A stretch of 58,491 bases of DNA. It comes from a virus. Location of the stretch: positions 1 through 58,491 of IMG/VR virus record IMGVR_UViG_3300009177_000010; one strand, 5' to 3'. The notes under the pieces are model-generated. The model saw only the letters and a list, made by a program, of their open reading frames with translations, was not told the origin of the DNA and did not search any database. The position numbers and the translations under genes were made by a program. Position 1 is the first letter of the stretch. Every line of letters starts with the position of its first letter. Shown here piece by piece: positions 33,404 through 42,106 of this stretch.

Positions 33404-33412
33404 GTTCCCTCG

Positions 33413-34126
33413 TCAGGCCAGTGGTTGGCGCGAATTGAAGCGCGGCAGCTGCGTGCGCTCCATGCGGTGCAGCATCTTCTTGTACAGGCGCTCACCGTCG
33501 GCGAACACTTCCGAGGCGCCAGTAAAGCGGCCATACTTCATCATGGCCAGGTACACCGGAAGCATGTGATATTCGGACGGGTACTTCGGATACTCGGAGT
33601 CGGCCACCATCTCGGTGGCATTACGGTGATACTAGCCGGAGACGCGGTACACATCATTCGGCAGCGGCCCGATCAGCAGCTCGTTCTGGTTGCCAGTGGT
33701 CCAGTGAATCGGGCGGCTATTGGTCTGTGGCCGCGTGTTATACAGCACGTACCAGGACTCGTAATCGATGTAGTTCAGTTCGATCTCGTCGTTCACGCCG
33801 GCCGTCAGGTTGTAGCACTTGACCGTGCGCTGGCGCCACTGGCGGAAATCGTTGAACGGCGTCAGGCAATCAGCCGGTGTATAGCTTGCATCGCCCACCA
33901 CCGTGTTCAGCGCAAAGTTACCTACCATGAATTTCCAGGTGTCGTGCTCCTGCTGGATTTCCTCGTCGGCCTCAGCAATCCAGTCCACGATGCGCTTGTA
34001 CTCACCGGTCTGATTCAGCACGGTGGTCGGGCCTGTCCCAGCACCCTGTACCTCTTGCCGCAGGCGCTGTGCCAGTTGCAGGAAGGTTTTGCCGGGATTG
34101 CCAGAGGTGGGGATAACGATCGTCAT
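33413..34126 (-). CDS. Head-tail adaptor protein, interrupted by an in-frame TAG at codon 165
   Basis: From the ATG at 34126: a helical start (FLQLAQRLRQEVQGAGTGPT), then LNQTGEYKRIVDWIAEADEE and DVYRVSG, TAG at 33632-33634, then YHRNATEMVADSEYPKYPSE, YHMLPVYLAMMKYGRF and TGA at 33413. This is the pattern of podovirus gp4-like adaptors, in which the block after the stop is the conserved C-terminal helix pair. The full length would be 237 residues. The truncated 164-residue form would lack those helices. Confidence 0.7.
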
Positions 34127-34129
34127 GGT

Positions 34130-34708
34130 TTAGCCCGGTTCGAAGATTTCGTAAGCCACGGTCGAGGTATCGGTGCCGCTGCTGCTGGTGATGGTGAACG
34201 AGACGCCGGCCGAGCGCGCGGAAACGCGCAGGAAGCCTGGCGTTCCGCCGTCAGCGTTGCTGGTCAACTGGATGCGGCTGCTGGCGGTGATACTGGTATT
34301 TGCCACTACGGCCGAACCAGCGGTCAACGTGGCGACGCCTTGCTTGGCATTCGATCCTTCCTTCACGCGCAGGCCGGAACCAGCCACGCTGGTGGAGATA
34401 TTGCCGGATGCGGTCAAGGTGCTTACCGTCAGCGCGCTGCCATCAGCTGGATCTTCCAGCAGGATGTCGTTGACCTGCACCGTGCCGGAGATGTTGGAGC
34501 CCGTGATGCGCAGCGCATAGCGACCATCGGCAGCGTAGAAAGCGAAATCGCCTAGCGTGCCGGTAACAATCGGATTGGTCTGCGGCGTCACGCCATTGTC
34601 GGAATAGATCGTCGCCACCACCAAGCCGGGATAGGTAAGCACCTGCACCGAGGCACCCGGCAGCACATTGCCCTTGGCATCCGTCAAATTGTTCTGGTAC
34701 TTCTGCAT
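34130..34708 (-). CDS. Beta-rich virion protein
   Basis: 192 residues. The first 75 residues (KYQNNLTDAKGNVLPGASVQ, then TGTLGDFAFYAADGRYALRI) resemble the N-terminal anchor of tail-associated proteins; the rest is Ser/Thr-rich beta. Three bases before the adaptor start. Confidence 0.6.
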   Translation of the reverse strand: MQKYQNNLTDAKGNVLPGASVQVLTYPGLVVATIYSDNGVTPQTNPIVTGTLGDFAFYAADGRYALRITGSNISGTVQVNDILLEDPADGSALTVSTLTASGNISTSVAGSGLRVKEGSNAKQGVATLTAGSAVVANTSITASSRIQLTSNADGGTPGFLRVSARSAGVSFTITSSSGTDTSTVAYEIFEPG

Positions 34709-34737
34709 GATGCTTCCCTATCTCGGTTGTCGTTCGA

Positions 34738-35265
34738 TCAGCCCTTCTGGGCCAGCGTCCACTTCAGCCAGTCATTGCCGCGCGGATTATCGTCGCGAAT
34801 CACGGAGAAGTCGTATTTAAGTGCGGTGTGCGGGACGTTGACGATCTGGCGGATGCCTTCTTCGTCCATGATTTCGCGCTGGGTGTAGCGGGTTTCCTTC
34901 ATGCGCAGCATGTGGTCCACGATGTAGCGCTTGACGGTCTTGGTTTCGCCGCGGCGGAAGAACTCCAGGCGCCCGTTCACGTTGATCTCGAAGACCTGTT
35001 CGGCATTCAGATCGGTGGTGGTGGCGACCTTGATGGTGATCATTTCTTCGTTGAAGCGCATCATGTAGTGCCATTCCTGGTCCATCGGGCTTTCCGCAAT
35101 CTGTTCCAGCTTCAGCTTGTCCAGCGCGGTAGCAGCGTCGCCCGTGCTGCGCATGACGCGCTCATTCGATTCGCCGATTGGCAGCTGTGACATAGGATCG
35201 GTTTCGCCGGTCGATGCGACTGGGTTGTTGACTGCGTCATTGCTGCGCGGGGTAAGACGTGCCAT
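34738..35265 (-). CDS. Hypothetical capsid-region protein
   Basis: 175 residues, charged, with ADLNAEQVFEIN-like helical parts and an arginine-rich centre (RGETKTVKRYIVDHMLRMKE). It lies between two decoration-type genes downstream of the capsid gene. Function unknown. Confidence 0.6.
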   Translation of the reverse strand: MARLTPRSNDAVNNPVASTGETDPMSQLPIGESNERVMRSTGDAATALDKLKLEQIAESPMDQEWHYMMRFNEEMITIKVATTTDLNAEQVFEINVNGRLEFFRRGETKTVKRYIVDHMLRMKETRYTQREIMDEEGIRQIVNVPHTALKYDFSVIRDDNPRGNDWLKWTLAQKG

Positions 35266-35287
35266 GTGTTTCTCCTAAGGTGAGGAT

Positions 35288-35303
35288 GCCGCCCGAAGGC
35301 GGC
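35288..35303 (-). terminator. UUCG-loop hairpin after the 35320 gene
   Basis: GCCGCC / GGCGGC around CGAA (UUCG on the - strand). No long U-run. Likely a stabilising mRNA end or weak terminator. Confidence 0.5.
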
Positions 35304-35319
35304 GTTTGAATCAGACTGC

Positions 35320-35889
35320 TTATGCGACTGTGTCACTGTACGGGGTCGCGGCGCCCGAGCTGGTCACGCTGCCACGGACGGCGTACGTGTTGGCTGCGAT
35401 GTCCTGAATTTCGATGTAATCGCCGATGGCAGCGCCACCAGTAGTCGTACCGTTCAGGGTGATGGTGTCGTCGGTGGCACCAGGCGACCAGCCACGCAGC
35501 GCACCAGCCGATGCACTGTTGGTCTGCAGGATCGTGCCTTTAAACAGGGTCGTGCCAGCAGGCGGCTTGAAGAAGTAGCTGTTGGTGTTCACGGTGCCGA
35601 CGATGAAGCGGTAGATAGCGCCACTGCCGGTAGCCAGCGGAACGGTCACGGTCAGCGCCGAGGTCGAGTTCAGCACGATGGTGCGGTTCTCGTGGATGCG
35701 CTCATCCAGGGTCAGCGACGCGGTAGCCGAGACGTTGCGCTGCGAGACGGTAGTCATGCGCAGCAGCGAGCCGGAACTGGCGATGATTTCCTGGCCGTTG
35801 AACAGGATGTGACGCAGACGCGCGCCGCGCAGGAACATCAGTTCGCGGTCGACGCAGAAGTTGTTGGCACGACGTTGAAGCATAGCCAT
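35320..35889 (-). CDS. Putative capsid decoration or head-associated protein
   Basis: 189 residues from an ATG at 35889 with AGGAG seven bases upstream; a longer frame to 36327 is not coding. Beta-rich, with repeated Thr/Gly segments (IRENRT-like, SAGALRGWSPGATDDTITLN). Two genes downstream of the major capsid gene, flanked by UUCG hairpins. Decoration is inferred from place. Confidence 0.6.
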   Translation of the reverse strand: MAMLQRRANNFCVDRELMFLRGARLRHILFNGQEIIASSGSLLRMTTVSQRNVSATASLTLDERIHENRTIVLNSTSALTVTVPLATGSGAIYRFIVGTVNTNSYFFKPPAGTTLFKGTILQTNSASAGALRGWSPGATDDTITLNGTTTGGAAIGDYIEIQDIAANTYAVRGSVTSSGAATPYSDTVA

Positions 35890-35911
35890 AATTTTTCTCC
35901 TATACGGACAA

Positions 35912-35927
35912 CAGCCCCGAAGGGCTG
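35912..35927 (-). terminator. UUCG-loop hairpin after the 35949 gene
   Basis: CAGCCC / GGGCTG around CGAA (UUCG on the - strand), followed by TTGTCC. Same design as the hairpins at 35288 and 36480. Confidence 0.5.
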
Positions 35928-35948
35928 AGCGTGGGTTTCGATTAAGAA

Positions 35949-36446
35949 TCAGGAAGACTGCGGACGATCCGGCAGGGTGGAGACGTTGACGAACAGCGAG
36001 GTCACACCGGAAGCGGCCCAGGCCGAAGTACCAGGGGTCCATGTTGCAGCCGATGGCGCGGTGCGGATCAGGGTATAGCCGATCGCCACGAAGTCGTCTG
36101 GGATCACCGGGAACTGCGGCAGCACATTGAAGGCGCCAACCGTGGTGGTCACGCCAGGCAGCGTGTCGGTAATGGTGCCCTGCACCAGCTGAATGGCGCC
36201 GGCAGCGTTGACGCCCCACACCAGCACGGTAGCTTTGTTCGGCGCCAGCGATCGGAACGCCAGACCGGTATTCACATCGGTGGTGGGCGATGCGGTATTG
36301 GTCTGTGCGGTCAGCACGGTCGCCCACTTGCCGCGGATCGCAGCATTGGTAGATGCGGTAGTCGAGTAGGTGGAGGTAGTGCCAGCAGCGAGCCCTGCGT
36401 TCGCAAAGCTCATCGTGACAGACTTGAAGTTAATCAGGTTATGCAT
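35949..36446 (-). CDS. Putative capsid-associated (decoration) protein
   Basis: 165 residues, Thr/Ala/Val-rich and beta in character (GLAFRSLAPNKATVLVWGVN). It is the first gene after the major capsid gene and has hairpins on both sides, which suggests separate tuning of a structural protein made in many copies. Confidence 0.6.
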   Translation of the reverse strand: MHNLINFKSVTMSFANAGLAAGTTSTYSTTASTNAAIRGKWATVLTAQTNTASPTTDVNTGLAFRSLAPNKATVLVWGVNAAGAIQLVQGTITDTLPGVTTTVGAFNVLPQFPVIPDDFVAIGYTLIRTAPSAATWTPGTSAWAASGVTSLFVNVSTLPDRPQSS

Positions 36447-36479
36447 GATGGTTCCTTTTCACTTCGATCTGATGAGAAT

Positions 36480-36495
36480 CCCCGCCGAAGCGGGG
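36480..36495 (-). terminator. UUCG-loop hairpin after the major capsid gene
   Basis: CCCCGC / GCGGGG around CGAA (UUCG on the - strand), then TTCTC. It ends the capsid gene and may be a partial terminator or a 3' stabiliser. Confidence 0.6.
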
Positions 36496-36507
36496 ACACG
36501 CTATGCG

Positions 36508-37551
36508 TTAGGACAGCAGGGTGACTCCAGCCTCAATGACACCGATCCATCCCGGGTTGGTCACGACAGCCGCCGACCAGAACATGGCACCCACGTAGCC
36601 GCGCTGACCGAACGGATCTTCCTTGGTCTTCTGCTTGGCTGGGATATGGGTCACGTCGAAGTTCGCATTCAGTGCCAGGTCGTTCACGCAGTCTTCTGCG
36701 CAGACGATGAATGGATACACGTCGATGTTCGAACCGGTGGTCGAGAACAGGCCGGTCGAGCCAACCGATGCGCCGGCATCCTGGTAGGCAGCCAATTCAG
36801 GCGAGGTGATGAAGCGGAAGTTGTTCATCGAGCCGAACTCGAACTCATTGATCGGCTGACGGTTGGCGTACTTCGCCACCGGCACGAAGTCTTCCAGGCG
36901 GCGGATGTCGTGCTCGCAGTCGGTATGGCAGAACACGATGTACGAAGCCTCGATGGCGCTGGTGTCGTAGGCTGGGCCTGGCGCCAGAATCTTGGTCTTC
37001 ATGCGGCCGTGGTTGGCCTTCAGGGTACGCGAGATCAGCGACAGCTGGTTGTAGCTGATGGTGGCCGACACGGTGGCGCGGGAAGTACCGCCGGAGTATT
37101 GCACGGTGCTCGATGCCTTCATCACGCCATAGCGAATCAGTTCGCGGACTAGCGGCATGCGCTCTGCGGTCTGCATTTTCTGATCGTTCGGGATGTCATC
37201 TTCGTGCAGGTCGGCCGCTTTGTCGGTGTAGCTGTACAGGCAAGCGTACTGCTGGATGGTGACGGTCACGTCGCGGTAAGTCAGCGACTCGGCCTGCGGG
37301 GTGACACCTTCCTGCACCTGGTGAGTGGCAGGAGTGATCGACCAGCGGTTGATCGTGTTGGCGTTGGTGGTGCTGCCGCCAGTTGGAATGCGCGCGCGGT
37401 AGATGATGTTGTCGCCGCGATTCTTCGGGAACGGCTTCATCGCGCAGCCAAGGGCCAGAACTTCCACGGGCTCAGCGATGCGCAGCATCTCGCCCTTGAT
37501 AATGTTAATCCGGCCGGCTGGCGAGCCGTAGGTTTGAATATTTTGCGTCAT
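36508..37551 (-). CDS. Major capsid protein, N4-gp56 family
   Basis: 347 residues. PAGRINIIKGEMLRIAEPVE, then NRWSITPATHQVQEGVTPQA and VTVTIQQYACLYSYTDKAAD, are the N-terminal features of the N4-gp56 major capsid family (HK97 fold). The ATG at 37551 has AAGGTGA at good spacing; a GTG nine bases earlier is less likely. It follows the scaffold gene and is followed by a stable hairpin. Confidence 0.85.
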   Translation of the reverse strand: MTQNIQTYGSPAGRINIIKGEMLRIAEPVEVLALGCAMKPFPKNRGDNIIYRARIPTGGSTTNANTINRWSITPATHQVQEGVTPQAESLTYRDVTVTIQQYACLYSYTDKAADLHEDDIPNDQKMQTAERMPLVRELIRYGVMKASSTVQYSGGTSRATVSATISYNQLSLISRTLKANHGRMKTKILAPGPAYDTSAIEASYIVFCHTDCEHDIRRLEDFVPVAKYANRQPINEFEFGSMNNFRFITSPELAAYQDAGASVGSTGLFSTTGSNIDVYPFIVCAEDCVNDLALNANFDVTHIPAKQKTKEDPFGQRGYVGAMFWSAAVVTNPGWIGVIEAGVTLLS

Positions 37552-37556
37552 GATGC

Positions 37557-38462
37557 TCACCTTTTATGGAGAGGGCGAGGCGCACCACGCTGGTAGCCCA
37601 GCATGATTTCTTCCTCTGCCGACAGTTTGGAAGGTGCCGGTGGCTTGGCCACACCCGTAGGCGTGACGGCGGCTGCCAAGCGGCTCTGTTTCGTTTGTCG
37701 CACTTGCTGCGATGCCTTGAAGTCCGTCAGGAAACGCGACGCCACCATCGGATTCATGGTGTTGCGGATCACGTCCTGCTGCTCGGCTGGCTTGGTGTTG
37801 ATCCAGTCCTTGAACACTTTCGAGTTGATGACCGTGTTGAAGTCGGGATGCTCCAGCTTCAGGGCTTCTTCGCCATCCTTGCGGCGCTGCTCGGCCAGCT
37901 CGGTCTGCAGCATCTGCGCGATCTGCTCCTGGCTGACTTGCTGTGCAGCTTCGGTTGGCTGTGGCACGGCGTTGAACTTCGCGGTCAGCGCCTTGACGGT
38001 CTTGACCAGCGGAGCCCCAAGCTCTGGGAAGTCTTCTGCAACACGCTCGGCTTCTCCTAGTGCAGCGGTCAACTCATCGTCGACGGGTTCGGGAGCGGGC
38101 GGCGTGGCCTGCTTCTTCAGGTCTTGCAACGTGCGATTCATGGCGCCGATTTCACCGTACAACTTACGTACAGCAGTCGGGTCGTTCTGCGACGCATTGG
38201 CGCGGACCATTTCCTTCAGCTCGTTCAAGCGGTCTTCCAGGGAAGGCTCTTGCGGATCGCCACCACTGGAAGGCTGCTCGACGTTTGCGTCCGGTGCAGC
38301 GGTTTGCTCGTCGGTGTTCTGCTCATCCGACGATTGATCATTGGCCGATGCGGCGGCAGGGGGCGCGTTCTCCGCGGCGCCTGCACCGTAGCCAGTCAGC
38401 AGGTCTGCCATCTCGTCACCGGCAGGCTGCCCAACCTCTGTGTTTTCCGTTTCCACGCTCAT
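37557..38462 (-). CDS. Scaffolding-like protein
   Basis: 301 residues, acidic and rich in Ala, Gln and Glu, with a coiled middle (EDRLNELKEMVRANASQN, then AEQQDVIRNTMNPMVASRFL) and a basic end. Place directly before the capsid gene and composition fit a podovirus scaffold. The stop overlaps the possible GTG of the capsid gene. Confidence 0.65.
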   Translation of the reverse strand: MSVETENTEVGQPAGDEMADLLTGYGAGAAENAPPAAASANDQSSDEQNTDEQTAAPDANVEQPSSGGDPQEPSLEDRLNELKEMVRANASQNDPTAVRKLYGEIGAMNRTLQDLKKQATPPAPEPVDDELTAALGEAERVAEDFPELGAPLVKTVKALTAKFNAVPQPTEAAQQVSQEQIAQMLQTELAEQRRKDGEEALKLEHPDFNTVINSKVFKDWINTKPAEQQDVIRNTMNPMVASRFLTDFKASQQVRQTKQSRLAAAVTPTGVAKPPAPSKLSAEEEIMLGYQRGAPRPLHKR

Positions 38463-38518
38463 TGCGTCTTGCTCCTAGTAAAACTCAGCCTTGCGGCTGC
38501 AACACGACAGGGGGAGGG

Positions 38519-38734
38519 CTATCGCCCTGCGCCTGCCACATCCTTGCTGTCCTGTTCGCCGAGGGCCAACAGGCTCTTGATGGTGTCGATCTGCCAGCAC
38601 AGCTTGATACGCTCGCGCTCGTCAATGTCTGGGTTCTCCAGGCGCTGGCGTGCCTTGGCCAGCTTCTCGCCGTAGTGCGCCACCAGCTTTTCCCACACAC
38701 TGGATTTGCGCTCGAAGTCGGTCAGGAAATTCAT
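38519..38734 (-). CDS. Small helical protein between portal and scaffold
   Basis: 71 residues: FLTDFERKSSVWEKLVAHYG and a charged helix, ending VAGAGR before a TAG at 38519. In another frame the DNA runs on as QGDSPPPVVLQPQG to a TGA at 38485, which looks like a natural C-terminus, so a frameshift near the end is possible. It overlaps the end of the portal gene. Function unknown. Confidence 0.6.
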   Translation of the reverse strand: MNFLTDFERKSSVWEKLVAHYGEKLAKARQRLENPDIDERERIKLCWQIDTIKSLLALGEQDSKDVAGAGR

Positions 38735-41208
38735 CGCTGGAATCCTTCACCGTTCGGAGCGCGGCCGGCGGGTTCCGTCGGCGGCGTGGTGGCGTATTGC
38801 GTTGCGGCATTGGCAGCGAGCGTGGCGGCCGACAGTTCCTTTTGCTGACGCAGCTTGGCCGAGACGGAGAACAGCTGCGCCTTGATCTCGTCGGTGCTCA
38901 TTTCCTTCTGGCCGGCTTGCTTGCGCTGCTCGTTCTCGGCATCGATCTGGGCGAAGGCCATCTGCAGCTGGCGGTCCTTGTCCGCTTCGGAAGCATCGAA
39001 CTGCTGGGTCTGGGCAAGCTTCTGCTGCTCGCCCTGCTGCTTCTGCTGGGTATCAGCCTGACGGCCCTGCACCATGATCTTGGCAGCAGTCACGCGCGGA
39101 TCTTCCGGTGGCTGGCGCTGTGCCATGGCCTGCTTCTCCTGCTCGCTGTAGGAGAAAGTATCAGGATCGAAGCGGCGCGACTTCAGGAACTCGGTCATCG
39201 CCTTTTCTGGGCTCATGCCGTAAGCGGGATTCAGGCACAGCTGGATGATCTGCACCATCTCCTGCGCCTGCAGGTCACGCTCGACCAGGGCGGTGGAACA
39301 GCGCGCGACGATCTGGAAGTCGCCTTTCATGTCGTCGTCGTCGCCGTATTCCATCAGCCACGCATAGTAGCGGCGCACATGCGGCTCGGTGATGGAGGAA
39401 TCGAACAGGCGAGCAATGCGGCGCAACACAGAGTTGGCATTGTTGTTCAGGATGGTCAGGCCACCAACGGTATCCGGTGCTGATCCCTGCTGGCCTTGCA
39501 GCAGCATCGGCAGGCCGGTGACATCCTCGGCCATCTTCATGCCGTACTGGATGATGGCCATCAACTCGTTTTGAAGCATTGGGATCACGACGGAGAAGAC
39601 CGGCGCATTGGCGCCAGGTGGCGCATCTTCGTTCTCGGTCCACAGCTTGAGCGGTACGATTTCCCACACGCCGTCTTCCGGCTCGACGCCGCGGCGGATC
39701 ACAATCTGCGGACCAGCAGCCAGGCCGGCATTGTCCATCAGGTTGCGAGTAGCCGCCACGACAATGCGCTGTGCGGTGCGCATCTGGCGCGCCACGCCCA
39801 TGCCCCATGGCATGCCGGGGCGGCGCTTCCACGGGATCACATCGTAGGGATACTCGCCATTGTCCAGCGGATTGAGCGACGCCTTGATGACGTGGTTGTT
39901 CACCATCGTGATCAGTGCCGGGAAGGATTTCTCTTGCGGCAACCCTTCGCAGTCGCAGCCTGCTGCTTCCAGTTCGGCCACGGTGATGATGCCGTAGTAG
40001 TACCAGATTTCGAACAGGTCTTTTGCGGCGAAGGCGTTGGAGAGCAGGTTGCGGTTGTCGGCTTCCTGCTGGCGCGCTGGGCCTTCCTTTAGGCATTGGT
40101 CAATCGATGACGTTAGATAGCCCGGCAAGCCCTTCATATCTTCCAGCTGGCGGCGCGTCTGGCGGTCGCGCTCGAACACGTACGAGCCGTTGTGGATGGA
40201 TTCGCCGCAGGCTGGATCGGGGAACAAGTCCCACGGGTCAACGCGCTTCGACGCGGGTTTGATTTCTTCCACGATGATTAGCTGGTGCACGCCAGTCTGC
40301 GGGTCTTGGCGCCATTCGCAGGAGCGGCGCTTGACTGGCACCGGGCCTTTGATCACGCCGCTGCCCAGCTTGGCTGCATCATCGATCACCTTGCGCATCT
40401 CGGCGTGGTACTGGCACTCATCCATCCAGTCTTCGATCTGGGTCTGGGCACGGCCAGCCTTACGCGCGGCCTCGTCCTTCATGGCGTCGAAGCGCTGTTT
40501 GGCCTGCGACAGTGACATGACCACGCCTTCATATTCGACCTGCGGTTCAGGCGGCGCTGGAGGCTGTGCAGGCTGTCCCGGTGCTGGTTGTCCAGCTGGC
40601 GCCGCAGGTTGTTGCGGTGGTTGCTGCTGCCCCATGCCAAGCATATTGCCGAGGCGCTGCATCATGCCCGGCTGCTGCGGTGGCTGACTTGGCTGTGCGG
40701 CTTGCGCATTCTGATCCGGTGCACTCTGCGCCATCTGCTGCGCTGCCTGTGCGAGTGGCTTGGCTACCAGCCCGGCCTTGGCCAGCTGCGCTTCCAGGCT
40801 TTCGAACATGTCTGGGATCGGCGTCGGCTGGATGGCGAAGTTGCGGTCATCCGTCGGTAGCAGCATGTCGCCTACGCGCGCAGCAGCGGCGTCGACGTAA
40901 GGCTGGGTGATGTTGGGGAAGACAGTGGAACCGGTTACTGGGACGCGGCGCTCATCGATGTTGCCGCCGCCCTGCATCGGCTTGGCGGCGATGGTGACGT
41001 ATTCATGGCGGTTGGCATCGTCATAGCCCTGGTAAAATTCCTCGTCGGAAATCATATCCTGCTCAATGCCAATAGTAGCTTTGGCACTAACTGCGTCACG
41101 ACGCTTTCCCGCCAGAGTAGATGCGAGTGCATTCAAGATATTAAGACGATGCTGCTCCTCATCGGAGAGTTCCACCACCACATAATCGCGCATGTCCTGC
41201 ATGCTCAT
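38731..41208 (-). CDS. Portal protein
   Basis: 825 residues. The region at about 90-150 (TGSTVFPNITQPYVDAAAAR, GDMLLPTDDRNF) and the core (KRRPGMPWGMGVARQMRTAQ, AEDVTGLPMLLQGQQG) are those of podovirus portals. Residues about 185-260 are a Gln/Pro/Ala-rich insert. A long Gln-rich coiled C-terminus (about 690-800) suits the barrel. It makes the dodecameric DNA gate. The ATG lies four bases inside the end of the GIY-YIG gene, and its ribosome site is in that gene. Confidence 0.85.
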   Translation of the reverse strand: MSMQDMRDYVVVELSDEEQHRLNILNALASTLAGKRRDAVSAKATIGIEQDMISDEEFYQGYDDANRHEYVTIAAKPMQGGGNIDERRVPVTGSTVFPNITQPYVDAAAARVGDMLLPTDDRNFAIQPTPIPDMFESLEAQLAKAGLVAKPLAQAAQQMAQSAPDQNAQAAQPSQPPQQPGMMQRLGNMLGMGQQQPPQQPAAPAGQPAPGQPAQPPAPPEPQVEYEGVVMSLSQAKQRFDAMKDEAARKAGRAQTQIEDWMDECQYHAEMRKVIDDAAKLGSGVIKGPVPVKRRSCEWRQDPQTGVHQLIIVEEIKPASKRVDPWDLFPDPACGESIHNGSYVFERDRQTRRQLEDMKGLPGYLTSSIDQCLKEGPARQQEADNRNLLSNAFAAKDLFEIWYYYGIITVAELEAAGCDCEGLPQEKSFPALITMVNNHVIKASLNPLDNGEYPYDVIPWKRRPGMPWGMGVARQMRTAQRIVVAATRNLMDNAGLAAGPQIVIRRGVEPEDGVWEIVPLKLWTENEDAPPGANAPVFSVVIPMLQNELMAIIQYGMKMAEDVTGLPMLLQGQQGSAPDTVGGLTILNNNANSVLRRIARLFDSSITEPHVRRYYAWLMEYGDDDDMKGDFQIVARCSTALVERDLQAQEMVQIIQLCLNPAYGMSPEKAMTEFLKSRRFDPDTFSYSEQEKQAMAQRQPPEDPRVTAAKIMVQGRQADTQQKQQGEQQKLAQTQQFDASEADKDRQLQMAFAQIDAENEQRKQAGQKEMSTDEIKAQLFSVSAKLRQQKELSAATLAANAATQYATTPPTEPAGRAPNGEGFQR

Positions 41209-41984
41209 GCGGCACCACCTTTCAATACCTTGCGACGAGCAATTGAGGCACGCATAGCGTTGCTCATATTTGCGCGAGCTTCATCTGTGGCTTTCCGGCC
41301 AAGTTGCGCTTGACGCATTTTCTGCTTCGACTCTTCCGAATATTTATGGCCGGTCAGAGCTGCAGCAATCTTTGCGCGTGTTTCTTGGGATACCAGGCGA
41401 TTACGAAGTCCTTCAACCTGTTCTGCACTGAGCTTCTTGCCCTTGTTGAAGGCACTGATTTTTCGACGAGTTTCTTCCGAAACAACACGACCGAGATTGT
41501 TCTGACGCATCTTCTCGCGCGATTCAGGCGACATAATTTTGCCGAGATGAGCAGCACGAAGCTTGGCCTTCGTTTCTTCGGAGTGCTTCATGCCGCGACG
41601 GCTGCCGGCTGTGCGCAGCACGTTATAGCCGTGGTCGACAGTCTGGAAGTAATCGAGGAACAGCTGCTCATAGAACAGGACCATATCCGGCGCGCACATC
41701 ATGAGTGGCTTGAAGACGAATGCAGCTTCGCCATACTTGGCCCAGGCACGTTGCAGCTTTTGAGAGTGGTGACGGTTGGCCTTCAACGCATGGCGATGGC
41801 CTTGCAGGCGGTTCTGAATGTTGATAGCCGAGCCGATGTACAGCTTGCCGTTGACGGTATTGGTAATGGCATAGACACCAGAGAGCCGGTTCTTATCCGC
41901 TCCCATCATCACCATGTCGCCCATGCGCACGCCACCCGCGACGCGTCGTTTGATGACTTCCATGCCAGCCTCATTTAGATGCAT
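41205..41984 (-). CDS. GIY-YIG homing endonuclease with NUMOD3 repeats
   Basis: 259 residues. GVYAITN (36-42) and KLYIGSA (47-53) form the GIY-YIG catalytic start, with R59 and E86 positions plausible. From about 125 onward there are repeated SxExxxKxRxxxLG units (KHSEETKAKLRAAHLGK, MSPESREKMRQNNLGR and more), which are NUMOD3 DNA-binding modules. It is inserted between terminase and portal, and its end overlaps the portal start by four bases. It is lower in GC than its neighbours, as expected of a mobile gene. ATG at 41963 is an alternative start. Confidence 0.9.
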   Translation of the reverse strand: MHLNEAGMEVIKRRVAGGVRMGDMVMMGADKNRLSGVYAITNTVNGKLYIGSAINIQNRLQGHRHALKANRHHSQKLQRAWAKYGEAAFVFKPLMMCAPDMVLFYEQLFLDYFQTVDHGYNVLRTAGSRRGMKHSEETKAKLRAAHLGKIMSPESREKMRQNNLGRVVSEETRRKISAFNKGKKLSAEQVEGLRNRLVSQETRAKIAAALTGHKYSEESKQKMRQAQLGRKATDEARANMSNAMRASIARRKVLKGGAA

Positions 41985-42106
41985 CGGCGGGAGTGAAACC
42001 CGCTTGCCGGAGCAATCCTTCTGGACAATGCGAAATGTGAAAATTGTTACCTAGAAACTGTGCGGATTATAACGCTGCGGTTGTTCCTTTGCACCAATCT
42101 TGCAAC

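Noticed and set aside
36480-36495. Strong Rho-independent terminator after the capsid gene
   Set aside because: The hairpin is stable but is followed by TTCTC rather than a U-run, so I list it as a weak or stabilising element only.
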